Shown here: piece by piece, positions 54,694 through 64,000 of the stretch | Position numbering within the stretch: the stretch's first letter is position 1 | Layout: each line of letters opens with the position of its first letter | Assembly (NCBI GenBank): GCA_035578175.1 | Contig: JAQMRL010000001.1 | Coordinates: 369,575,720-369,639,719 of the forward strand | Source of the DNA: Catonia carolina | Lineage: Eukaryota > Arthropoda > Insecta > Hemiptera > Achilidae | Direction of reading: 5' to 3' | Length of the DNA: 64,000 bases | Notes under the pieces: model-generated | Seen by the model: only the letters and a program-made list of their open reading frames with translations | Told to the model about the DNA's origin: nothing | Databases searched by the model: none | Program-made: the position numbers and the translations under genes

Positions 54694-55287
54694 ATATCTC
54701 GAGAACGGAACATTGCACGTAGTTGAAACTTGAAACTCAAAACAGTGAAACATTTTCATCATAATCGGTTAGCCGGAAGTAGTAGTTTATTCGTGTCATT
54801 TTTAACTTTTTGACGATCTTCTCAAAAACGGCTCCTACGATATTTTTGTTTTTAAATTGCCTCGTCTACTACATTTTTGATACTATACAAAATAGGGTAG
54901 GCGCCATATCTGCTGAAATTCTTGGGGAGGCTGTACTCACGTAAAAAAAAAATGTATTTTTTAAAATTTCGGTCTTAGTAGCTGTACATTTTGTGACAAA
55001 AATGTATCTAATCAAATTTATAGGGAATTAAAAGTTCTACAACTTTTATTTTAAGCATTTTTCTTTACAGAATCTAGTTTAGGGTCAAAGAGTGATTATC
55101 CGTGTTATTAACCCAAACTGACGTTAATTTTCATTTTGCATCATTCACTTATGATTAAAATTAGGTTATGTTTAAGATGTTAGGTTTTTTGTTAATTTCT
55201 AATGTGTTATTACTAATGGTAGGTTATATTGGTCATTGTTTAAATTGGCAGGAGAAAGTTGTGTGAGTGTTTCACACCAGTTTTTTT
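54479..55287. mobile_element. HINE-like element, copy 4, complete, inverted
   Basis: Relative to copies 1-3 this one is inverted. It opens with 'gactttctctttcc' (54479-54492) and the palindrome 'cctatatgaatatatagg', carries a pure GT run (54660-54690), and ends with 'ggcaggagaaagt' (55247-55259), then the stem-loop 'gtgtgagtgtttcacac' (55261-55277) and a T tract. The two subterminal repeats are inverted relative to each other. Read this way round, subterminal repeat, microsatellite, subterminal repeat and 3' stem-loop follow the order described for HINE/DINE-1 elements moved by Helentrons. Confidence 0.75.
54660..54690. repeat. (GT)15 microsatellite inside the HINE-like element
   Basis: A perfect GT run at the same internal position as the CA/CG runs of copies 1 and 2. 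Confidence 0.95.
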
Positions 55288-56955
55288 GTTTATTGTCTAC
55301 TAAAGTCTTGTTTGTTAAATGTTAACAAAAGTTTGTTGTAGAACTATGATGACACTATCATTTCGAAAATTTTAGCGTAGAAGCTTTCTTTGCCTCAGAT
55401 GTTGAATACTTTCGCTAGTTTCCAGTTTGTTATTATAGTTATATAATTCAATCGGCGGGTAAGCATAAGGTTAACTTTCATTGACTACTGTTATTTATTG
55501 CCTGACCATTATACCTCACTGATTTGTATAAAGTAAATGGAAAAATAACAAAAACTTTACGTATAGAATATAATAAAGAACTAACCTTACAAAACATTAT
55601 AAAATAAAATATGCCTTTTTACCAATAACAATTTTTTAGAAAGTTAACGTAATCCCATAAAGCTTATATTATTCATAAAGTACTAAGCATCCAACAGTGA
55701 AAGAATTTCTGAAATCAGTTGGGTAGTTTCTGATATTGCTTGTACAAATAAATAAACGTGTTTTTTTATAATACGTATTCGTATAGATGTACCAGTTAAG
55801 CTATTAATCATCACCCGCCTGCTAATATCACGAATAATGTATTCGTAGTAAAATTTATTGTAAATGGAAATGAAAACATAAAATGTTATAATTTCTTCAT
55901 TTTTAGTAAATTAATAAATTTATTGATCCGGTTTTGACAAAGTTTGCACGAAACTAAATAGAATTGATCCTGATATGATGAAAATAGTTTAAGTCGAATA
56001 AAATATCTAAGAGTGTTATCAGTGATACAAAATAATAATAAGAATACATATTCATAAAATAAATTTTACATAAAAAAATTACTTACCCTACAATTTGAAA
56101 TCTCCCATATTTTTGAAGTGAGTTAAATAAAACAAAGAAAAACTTAATATGGAATTATTAACAGTATTTTTTATTAATAAACATAAATATTTCAAAATCC
56201 CTATTATATTTTAATATCCTTTTGTATTGTTCGCTAATAAATTGTTCTATACTAACGAAAACATTGATGAGTTTTGGAATTAACTGAAAATGGCAACATT
56301 TATCTAATACAGTAATTTAAAATGGAAAGGGACTTATATTCAACTTATTTTAGTGTACGGTAAAGAAAAAGTATATGTTGAAAATATGAGAAACAAAAAA
56401 ATATAACTCGTAGAATTTTATTACAACTGTACGTTTTGTAATTAAAAATGGCTTTTCCTTTTTATATACCTTGTAAATTAAATAAATATACAGGAGAAAA
56501 GCAATCTAGTTGTTGAGTAAAGGTTGTGCTACCATTTTTCTTTTATTCTAAAACGAACGTTAGTATTTCTGCTTGTCGGTGGTTTAGCAACCAGACAGAT
56601 ATAAATATATCCCACGAAATTTATTGATCTTTGTTTATTTAAAGGATTTTACATATTTCAAATAGGATTTTTCTGTAACATTCTTTTTTTACTTACATAC
56701 GTTAGTTGCAAGAACGGATTCCAAAGTAGAAGTTTTTTCCCTAGGGAATTGATCCTCCCACAGCTACAAATGAAATATAAGGTTCAAACCCTGTAGGAGT
56801 CGAGTGTGTTTATTCCTGGTCAGATATATTTTGTCGGAAATCAACTTTCCTTTTTTTATAAATAGAACTCTCATTTTCTATCTTTTATACTTTAAATTAC
56901 CTTCATGGTTCATTTGAAGAACGGTTTTTAAAATCAATATTAAAACAAAAAATCA
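55288..56955. other. AT-rich interval, nothing recognised
   Basis: No supported feature. Confidence 0.45.
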
Positions 56956-56959
56956 GCTA

Positions 56960-57080
56960 TTACCGTGCCGCAGTCGTTTAAACCGCTAAGTTCGATTCCC
57001 GACCAAAGCCTGGAACACTAAATATACATAATATCAGATATTTTACCAGAGCTCTTTGTAGTACCTATAGACCAAACAGT
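56960..57080 (+). repeat. Degenerate tRNA-derived SINE
   Basis: 'ccgtgccgcagtcgtttaaa' (A-box region) and 'aagttcgattcccgaccaaa' (B box) are in the right order but closer together than in families A and B. It continues into 'gcctggaacactaaatatac'. A deletion between the boxes is likely. Confidence 0.55.
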
Positions 57081-57382
57081 TAAATCTAATTAAAAATGAA
57101 CAAATGTAAATAGACGTACAGTTTTATTTCATACGACGTTCTTTTATTATATGTGCTATCCGTTCCGGATATAGGCATCAATGTCAGTTATCATTATTTT
57201 GGCGACTGCTGCGATGTAACTACGTCTTAGCCATGCAGAATTAGTTTCTAAGGATTCTTAACCATGATATTCTTCTTCTTGACAACGATTTTCTAATCAA
57301 GTAAAATCAATTTGTGATGAAACTTTAAAACTGTTTATTTCGCACTTTATCGACAAGTGTTTTCATGAAAAAGAATATACGT
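57081..57382. other. AT-rich interval, nothing recognised
   Basis: No supported feature. Confidence 0.4.
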
Positions 57383-57545
57383 GGCTGCCTCCGTAGCGTA
57401 GTGCTAGCCCACTAACCTACCATGCGAAGGTTCCAGGTTTGATTACCGACCAGGGTCTGAAAAATTTCACAAGCTAAAACCCACCATAATCGCTAAACAA
57501 CGAGCTGTTGATGCGGCTTTAAATAAACTGAAAAAAAATAAAATA
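57383..57545 (+). repeat. tRNA-derived SINE (family A)
   Basis: It has head 'ggctgcctccgtagcgtagt', B box 'ccaggtttgattaccgacca', body 'cccaccataatcgctaaaca', and end 'agctgttgatgcggctttaa' followed by an A-rich tail. Confidence 0.8.
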
Positions 57546-57828
57546 AGGAATATAAGTCTTTGAAACTTTTATAATTTAACTTAGAGAAAGAAAGTACAAG
57601 TTTATTTGTCTAATGAATGATAATTACTAAAAAAACACAATACAAACCAATACAACCAAACTAAAAACCATAAAAATATTTTTTCAACAGGAAACTTATC
57701 TGACTTATAATGTCTCCTCAGTTACAATACAATTTTGATTCAGGCAATCTTCAAAATGTGTAAAATTTTGTAGGAGATATATTATATTTAGCCGGACTTA
57801 CTTTCGACTGTTAAATATTATTGTTTAT
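57546..57828. other. AT-rich interval, nothing recognised
   Basis: No supported feature. Confidence 0.4.
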
Positions 57829-57840
57829 TATTATTATTAT

Positions 57841-57878
<38 letters not shown>

Positions 57879-57897
57879 AAGTGGTGGTAGTAGTAGC
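57829..57897. repeat. (TTA)n(TAG)n trinucleotide microsatellite
   Basis: A TTA run changes directly into about 13 TAG/AGT units, followed by an interrupted 'gtggtggtagtagtag' end. Confidence 0.95.
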
Positions 57898-59189
57898 ATT
57901 TAAATTTTTTTACTTTGAAACTGGATACTCGCTAGAGAGAGTTGTGTTTCACTAATTGTGTACCGAGCTTAGAATGTTATTTGTTTGATTTGTAGTTAAG
58001 TATCAGTAAACACACGTTTCTAGTGAAATAAAAATGAGAAAATATAGATTTTTATTTTTTAAATATTTCAAATTACTAATGGAGTAGATTTAACGATTTG
58101 GAAAAATAAACGAAACAGGAAAAGGGTGGTTTTAAAAACACATTACGTTATTAAAATATGTACAATTAAACGAACCTACTCTACCTGTTAAAAAAAAAGT
58201 AATTCTCCCATATTTTTATAAAATATCCTGCAGCTGGATGCCGTACATGATATCTTGATAAATGCTTTAAGTAAACTGCTTCCTAGCATTGGAGATCTGT
58301 GGTTTATAGTTGTAAATTTTTTTTAACTACTCAGAAAGCTGTTGATAATTTTGATATTATTAAGGAGTTTAAAGTTTTTCTCTTAAAAAATTAATTTAAT
58401 TCCTTACAAAGGTTTCATTGTTAACCTTATATTTTAATGAAAAACCGTCCTATGAATCTAATCATAAAAAGATACCTATTTCAGTAAAATAATTCGCTAA
58501 ATCTTCCTTAACAATATTAATTTTGTACATAGCTATCCTCCATGACCTGTCTGCAGAAAGCTTTCATCTACGTAAACGTGTGATCTAGATTAGGCACGAT
58601 AGATGTAAATGAAAGCAATATTATTGAGGCGGATGGTTGACCGAAACATTACAGATATTATTGTAATTAAAAATATTTCATCAGTAATGTGATTCTGAAA
58701 TTTAGGTTAGGTTTAATTAGTATAGGTACCTTAATAAAGTGAAGTAGCTAAATATAGTTGTTCACTATATTTGGACTTCTTGATTTCTTATCTGTTGCAT
58801 TTGATGATATATATTGATATGTTGAGGGTTTAATAAACTTTTGTTATTTATTTTAGTCGTATTAATTTTTAGCTCGCTACTAAGTAAACAACTTCGAATC
58901 TCTAAGTAACACTGTTTGGGAAAGCGACTTTGGCGACCAGCTAACAGCTACTCCATACAGGAACGTCTTTGGATATTTATGATCTAATTCATGTCTATTC
59001 AGTTAAAGAATTCACCACAATGCAGTAATAAATTTGGGTGGTTTCTTTATAAACTAAAACAGTTTTAAATAAAATATAATTTACGGTTTTATTATTTCGG
59101 ATTTAAATTAATTTTTGATAGTAATATATATATTTTTTTTATTATTGTATTGTCCTATATAAAGAACGCATTGGTTAGGCTATGTAAAA
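57898..59189. other. AT-rich interval, nothing recognised
   Basis: No supported feature. Confidence 0.45.
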
Positions 59190-59400
59190 TTATTTCTTAA
59201 GCTGTCGCTTGTTCGCATGGTACGCCTTCATCCTCTCGCTAACCTTCTCCCTTTGTTCCTGCGTCCATGTCCTCTGCCTTGTTTCTGCAGTCGGGAAATT
59301 CCCAAAATCTTTTATTTTCCTTCTAAAGGCAGTTCCATCTATTACATCGTTACGTGAAGTGTTTATGGTGTTTAGGTTTGCTTCGATTTCTATAGTAATA
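59190..59400 (-). CDS. Candidate terminal exon of an unidentified gene
   Basis: On the minus strand a frame ends at the stop at 59190-59192 with 'FRRKIKDFGNFPTAETRQRT', 'WTQEQREKVSERMKAYHANK' and 'RQLKK'. These 45 codons are GC-richer than the surroundings, basic and highly charged, and read like real protein. The last part faintly recalls NUMOD3-like basic motifs (x-EQR-x-K-x-S-x-x-M), but I do not recognise the protein. Upstream, near 59398-59405, is a pyrimidine-poor but possible splice acceptor ('attactatag'), so it may be a last exon. It could also be a short intronless remnant or chance. The ATG at 59427-59429 is followed by a low-complexity Ile/Thr stretch and is probably not the start. 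Confidence 0.35.
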
Positions 59401-59429
59401 TTTATTGTAATAAATATAATAATTGGCAA

Positions 59430-61110
59430 CTAATTTAATAAAAAGTTAATTAAAAGGAAATTATTGTTTTAATAGTACATAAGATTTTTTCGAAAGTAGA
59501 AAGTAGGGTTCTGTTTTATAGTAAGTAGTAAGATTTATGTTGTCGCGTTAATGTACTAATAACATTGAACTTTATATTAAATATAAAGCAAACTATAACA
59601 ACAAAAATCTGTGCCAGTCTGTGTGTCAGATCTGTGTATCAGTCGAAAGTAAATAAGAAAGAGTACTATGGCTAAGTAAATTTATCTTAAATTTTAGCTT
59701 GTAACTTTTCTTAGTCATTTTTGAAGTAACATAAATACATTACTGTCTTAAAAAAATTTAGAGTTTCAAAAGTAGTTTTGAATGACCCTTATTAAAATTT
59801 ATCCCGCGGTTTTTTTAGTTAATAAAAAACATACATACTAAACTGGTCTTTTTTATAGAGAGACAATACTGTTGTATGTTTTACAGACAGAACTACTGTA
59901 TACGTAAAATAAATTAGTTTAATATCATCAAATTAATATATTATTTTGTTAAATTTTCTGGGTTATTTATAAATCTAAATTGCTACATTAATTTATTAGT
60001 ACTACATCGGTAAATAATATATAATATATTATTTTGTTATTTGTTACTATAGTGAATTAATAAAATATCATTTTCAAGATATTTGCTGTAATATCGATAA
60101 ATTTTAAGGAAAACCTAGACGTATTAAAATGTAAAGAAATACAAACGTGAGCAGAACGTAGCTACCTTTTAAGAATATTTGCTTTCTGCACCGAAGTACA
60201 TCGGTATTGTTAAATTACTATGTTCATATTTTCTATAACATCAGTTTTATTAACCTTTTAGTTTCTCAGGTTAGCTTTCTGGTTTCTTTATATAAAATCT
60301 CGAAGAAAGGTTAAATAAAAAGTTTTATATATTGCTCTTAATTGCTCTAATTTTAAGATGCATTTCATCTAATGATTAGAGATGTTGCACTTTTTGCTTC
60401 ATCATAGATCACACTGCATGCAGAGCAAAATTTAAATTGTTAAAAATACCTAATTTTGTTGATGTGAAGCTTTGATTTTTGGTTCAGTAAAACAATATAA
60501 AATAACCAGCAAAGAAACATTTCTTAAAATTGTTATGTATTTCAATTCTGTTACCACTTGTACATCGGAGACCCAACACAGTGCACAAGATATAAAATTA
60601 ATTAATTGATTATAAAATTATACTACACTTTTTATATTAAGAAATCATACCAATCCAAAGATTTTACAGACATTGTCTCATTCACGCCTACCACAAAATT
60701 TACAAAGCTTATTAATAACGATGCTGGAATATGTATTTAATATACAAAACTTTCAAGCGTTCCCTTGAAGAGATTGTAAAATAAGAAGGTTTGCCTGTCT
60801 TGGTCATTTATACAAGGGTGACAAGTGAGAGTTTCTTAGACTAGTTCTTAAGGGTAAAACTGACCTTGATGATTAAAAAGTAGTGACTGGACAAACATGA
60901 CTACGCACACTCTTTTAAGAGTGATTCACTATAAAGGCAATTTATCAAAGTTGCAGTCAATCTTTAGTGATGGAGTCGGCACTCTATGAAGAAAAAGAAA
61001 AAGAAGAAGGTATGTCAATCGGAAATGTTTTTGAATCAAGGCTAAAACAAGATTATTCACGTTTAAAATAAGTAGTGCTAGTTGTATTAACTTACAATTT
61101 AATCTAAATA
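59430..61110. other. AT-rich interval, nothing recognised
   Basis: No supported feature. If the frame at 59190-59400 is an exon, upstream exons on the minus strand would lie here or beyond, but none is evident. Confidence 0.4.
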
Positions 61111-61118
61111 AAGTCAAA

Positions 61119-61710
61119 CGTGTGAAACACTCACACGTCTTTCTCTTGCCAATAAAAATTATTAACAATAAGTTATAACTTAATACGTATTAGTAATAAA
61201 ACATTAGAAACAAATAAAAAAAATTAATCTCAAAAATATCCTCATTTAAATCATGAGTGAAAGACTCAAAATGAAAATCAACCTTAGTTTGGCTTAAAAA
61301 TACGGAAAATCACTCTTTCACGCTAAACTAGGCTCTGTAGAGAAAAATTCTTGAATAAAAGTTGTAGATCTTCACTTCCTATAAATTTAATATCTACTTT
61401 TATCGTAAAATGCGTACTAAGGTCGTAAAATTTAAAAAAATCCATTTTTAACAGATTTTCATGAAAAAAGACCAGAAAATCGCTAATTATCATTAAACAA
61501 GCGTTAATAAAAGTTGTAGGTTTTTACATTGCACTTTTATAACACACATTTTTGCGCGGAAATGCATATTAAGGCCACAATCTTCAAAGAAAAACATTTT
61601 TTTTTCGAGAGCACAGCCTCCCCAAGAATTTCAGCAGACATGGCACCTTCCCTATCTTGTAGAGCATAAAAAATGTAGTAAATAAGGCGATTTAATTTAA
61701 TTTTTTTTTA
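61119..61710. mobile_element. HINE-like element, copy 5, truncated
   Basis: It opens with the best stem-loop of the family, 'cgtgtgaaacactcacacg' (61119-61137, 7-bp perfect stem), then 'tctttctcttgcc' (61138-61150). The blocks 'aaccttagtttggcttaaaa', 'aaactaggctctgtagagaa' and 'cagcctccccaagaatttca' follow in order. Similarity stops near 61710, before the microsatellite and the second subterminal repeat. Confidence 0.75.
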
Positions 61711-61878
61711 ATTTCACAAAATTTAAGATTTGATATAATTGTAAAATCACACATGTTATTTTTCTGTTGTCTAAATTTTAATTGAACCTAACTAATTTTT
61801 AATTATGTTTTTATATATGACCTTATTGTGCTTGTTTAAGTCTTCTTTGGAAATTTTATACTACACGTATTTATATGT
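61711..61878. other. AT-rich interval, nothing recognised
   Basis: No supported feature. Confidence 0.4.
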
Positions 61879-61935
61879 AAAGTGGTCGCTAATGACCTTG
61901 TAGTCGATGCGATCCTTAATAAATAAATAAAGTTT
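61879..61935 (+). repeat. 3' end fragment of a family-A SINE
   Basis: 'aagtggtcgctaatgacctt' and 'gtagtcgatgcgatccttaa' followed by 'taaataaataaa' match the tail of the copy at 34914-35090. The head is absent. Confidence 0.6.
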
Positions 61936-62990
61936 TCAAAGAATGTTTTATTTAAGAATAAAATATTTTTCATATTTGTTGCTTCACTTTGAAACCAAAA
62001 ACCTTTTTATCTTAATTTTATAACCTTTTTGACTAGGAAGCTTCTAATAAATAGAATCAGTTATTGTTTCTATGGCAAAAAAATTAACTATGTCATTGTT
62101 AGTAAAAGGATGGTACATTCCTAAATTAACTTGTGTTGATATTTTTTTAATAGTATATTTTGAAAAAGAACTGCTGTAATATGATTTTTGTATATATTAG
62201 AAATTTTATTTCTAGTTAGGATTATGAAGTAGATACAATGTTTATGTATCTTTTTGGACGTGAGCCAAACTTATTAAGGATAGCTGAAACAAAATATTAC
62301 ATTAGAATGTTATTCTGTTTGACTGAATACCAATTTGGCACTGTTTTACAAAAGTATTGTTAGATAAACTTACGTGACTTTAAATCTGTTCATTTAAATA
62401 ACATAAATTCCTCTTCCGGAAAATCTGAAAATTTTGTATCCTCATTCCACAACATTCCAATCTAAAGCTTGGTGAAAATTCAAAGTGACGTCTTTCCGGA
62501 ATATATTTTAGATTCTCTTAGGAGCAATGTACGAAAGGAAGTATTTATAGAACGAGAAATATTATGTCCATTCCTATTATTATTGTAATCTGTACTTCTG
62601 TGTTACCCAACATATAAAATATACAGAGTGTCATGCAAATACTAAATAACATGTGTGAGTTTGTAAATTATATTAATCGAAGTGTGAAATATAATTCATG
62701 GTTTTAACTAACTTGAAGAAAATTGATTTTTATTATCAAAGGTTTCTGCTATGTAAAGAGAAAATACTAAATCGTGATTCAAACTTAATTTTTCTTATGA
62801 TGTTTTTTATTTTGATCTAAGTCACATTTCCAGGTGTTAATATCATGGTCTAATTATCGCAAGTTTAGAATATTTAAAAATTGTATTCTTGTTCAATAGC
62901 ATATTTTTCGTGCAAGTAACGAACAATTTGCAGAAAAATGTATATTACTGAATAGAACGAGTAATAAGTAAATATTATAATACAGTATTA
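61936..62990. other. AT-rich interval, nothing recognised
   Basis: No supported feature. Confidence 0.45.
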
Positions 62991-62994
62991 TGAT

Positions 62995-63310
62995 TGTTCC
63001 AAAATTTTAATTTACAAATAACTTCACAGACCAATCTGGACTTATAATGTCCAGCTCTTTGAAGCAGCGGCAGAGAGTAACTTAAAATTGATCCAGAGCT
63101 TTTAGTCACAATTCTTGAGACTTGCTCTTGGCGCTCCTCTTTATGTAAGCAATAAAACCACTACGATTTCAAAATTCCGAGATTAAAGAAACTAATTGCG
63201 TTCTTATATGGTAAATTTTTTGAACGATTACGTAACCATCCCAACCAACTAGCCTAGACGTAGCTAAAAGGAATTTCCCGGCTGTACGATGTCTAAAGCA
63301 AAACTGGAGC
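62995..63310 (+). pseudogene. Jockey-type ORF2 C-terminal remnant
   Basis: Plus-strand frames give 'KILIYK', a stop, 'LHRPIWTYNVQLFEAAAESN', 'LKLIQSF', a stop, 'SQFLRLALGAPLYVSNKT', then after a frameshift 'FKIPRLKKLIAFLYGKFFER' and 'LRNHPNQLA'. This is the region after RT in Jockey-clade ORF2 (LRPIWxYGIQLWG...NLKxIQxFQxKxLR...APxYVxN). It parallels residues 790-880 of the intact ORF2 at 48564-51254 but is clearly from another, older element. Two stops and a frameshift make it dead. Confidence 0.75.
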
Positions 63311-64000
63311 TGAGGCCTCTTATTTAGAATAACGGATAACACCTACAGTTCTAAACAGAGAATATACCACTGGGTACTTCTTCTCCTGAAAGTATAATCC
63401 CCCGCCTCCAATTGAATAAAATATCATGAACGAAAATTGTGCAGCTCATGGTACAATATCGTAATATAAAATAAAGATAGTAAAAAAAGGATTACTATTT
63501 CATTTCGGGCTATATATCTGAAACATAGAATTTTTGGGGTCTTTCTCTTCCAAACCAACTTGAAAACACTTTAAAATAAACCTTTTTAAGGTTACCGTTT
63601 TGCTTAAAAAAATTTGTAGATAACGTTCTTATGGATTTCATACAAACTTATCAGTTTATATTTAACCTGGTGTTCCTAATCGTTTCTAAGTGAAGAATAT
63701 TTCTGTCAACTAAGTTGGTAACGTCTAACATCCTACACGGAGGGAAGATAAAAATAAAAATCAGTTCTGATTTAGATATCACATGTTATAAAACAGTATT
63801 TATTTTGTAATAATTTAATTATTCATGTACTTATTTTTACTTTTAATTTTTTTTGTATTTTAACGACACAGCAACTGGTTAAATACGTGGTGAATTAGAT
63901 ACACCATAGCAAAATATTTGAATGTTATGTTAAATCTGTGGTAAAAAATATCTGATCATATTGGTAAGAAGTTCAAAAATAACGTGAAAATAGTTTTGTT
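63311..64000. other. AT-rich interval, nothing recognised
   Basis: The first 200 bp are GC-richer and may still belong to the Jockey-type remnant (its 3' region), but I cannot align it. The rest has no supported feature. Confidence 0.4.

Noticed and set aside
57829..57897. CRISPR-like or satellite array
   Set aside because: Simple trinucleotide microsatellite with no spacers.

Overview
This window is animal, almost certainly insect, genomic DNA: very AT-rich, no bacterial-style gene packing, and dominated by mobile elements typical of arthropods (a Jockey-clade LINE, RTE-like LINE remnants, mariner/Tc1-like transposons, tRNA-derived SINEs, solo LTRs). The repeat mixture suggests Hemiptera to me, but that is an impression and not a demonstration. 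I see no intact host gene. The only host-exon candidate is a short, GC-richer reading frame at 59190-59400 on the minus strand.

The centrepiece is a structurally complete Jockey-clade LINE at 48367-52777 (minus strand). It has a gag-like ORF1 with three zinc knuckles, an overlapping ORF2 with endonuclease and reverse transcriptase, a poly(A) tail, and a 13-bp target-site duplication on both sides. Both frames are open. The conserved endonuclease His of the SDH motif reads Asn.

Layout. 1-3340: mostly unassigned, with a GC-rich tandem repeat at 340-570. 3340-6340: two copies of a non-autonomous element whose architecture (subterminal inverted repeats, terminal stem-loop, internal CA/GT microsatellite) resembles Helentron-derived HINE elements. 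The first copy carries two nested insertions, and between the copies lies a broken fragment of a YqaJ-nuclease-family gene. 7350-8900: several tRNA-derived SINEs around an unexplained GC-rich island with a TATA box. 10-12.6 kb: a SINE split by a MITE, then a foldback mariner-like element with a transposase remnant. 14.7-15.7 kb: an internally deleted mariner with perfect 43-bp terminal repeats. 17.8-32.6 kb: more SINEs, HINE-like copies, a dead transposase and LINE tails. 34.9-44.8 kb: SINEs, a long inverted pair of SINE-like copies, two solo LTRs of one family, RTE-like remnants, and a tiny poly(A) retroposon made of 19-bp tandem units. 53-64 kb: further SINE and HINE-like copies, microsatellites and a Jockey-type ORF2 tail.

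The elements interact mainly by nesting. LINE-like machinery (poly(A) tails, variable target duplications) plausibly mobilised the SINEs and the tiny retroposon, while the DNA-transposon remnants lack working transposases. Elements have inserted into one another repeatedly, and several inserts keep intact target duplications, so relative ages can be ordered. All calls rest on reading the sequence by eye; no database search was possible.
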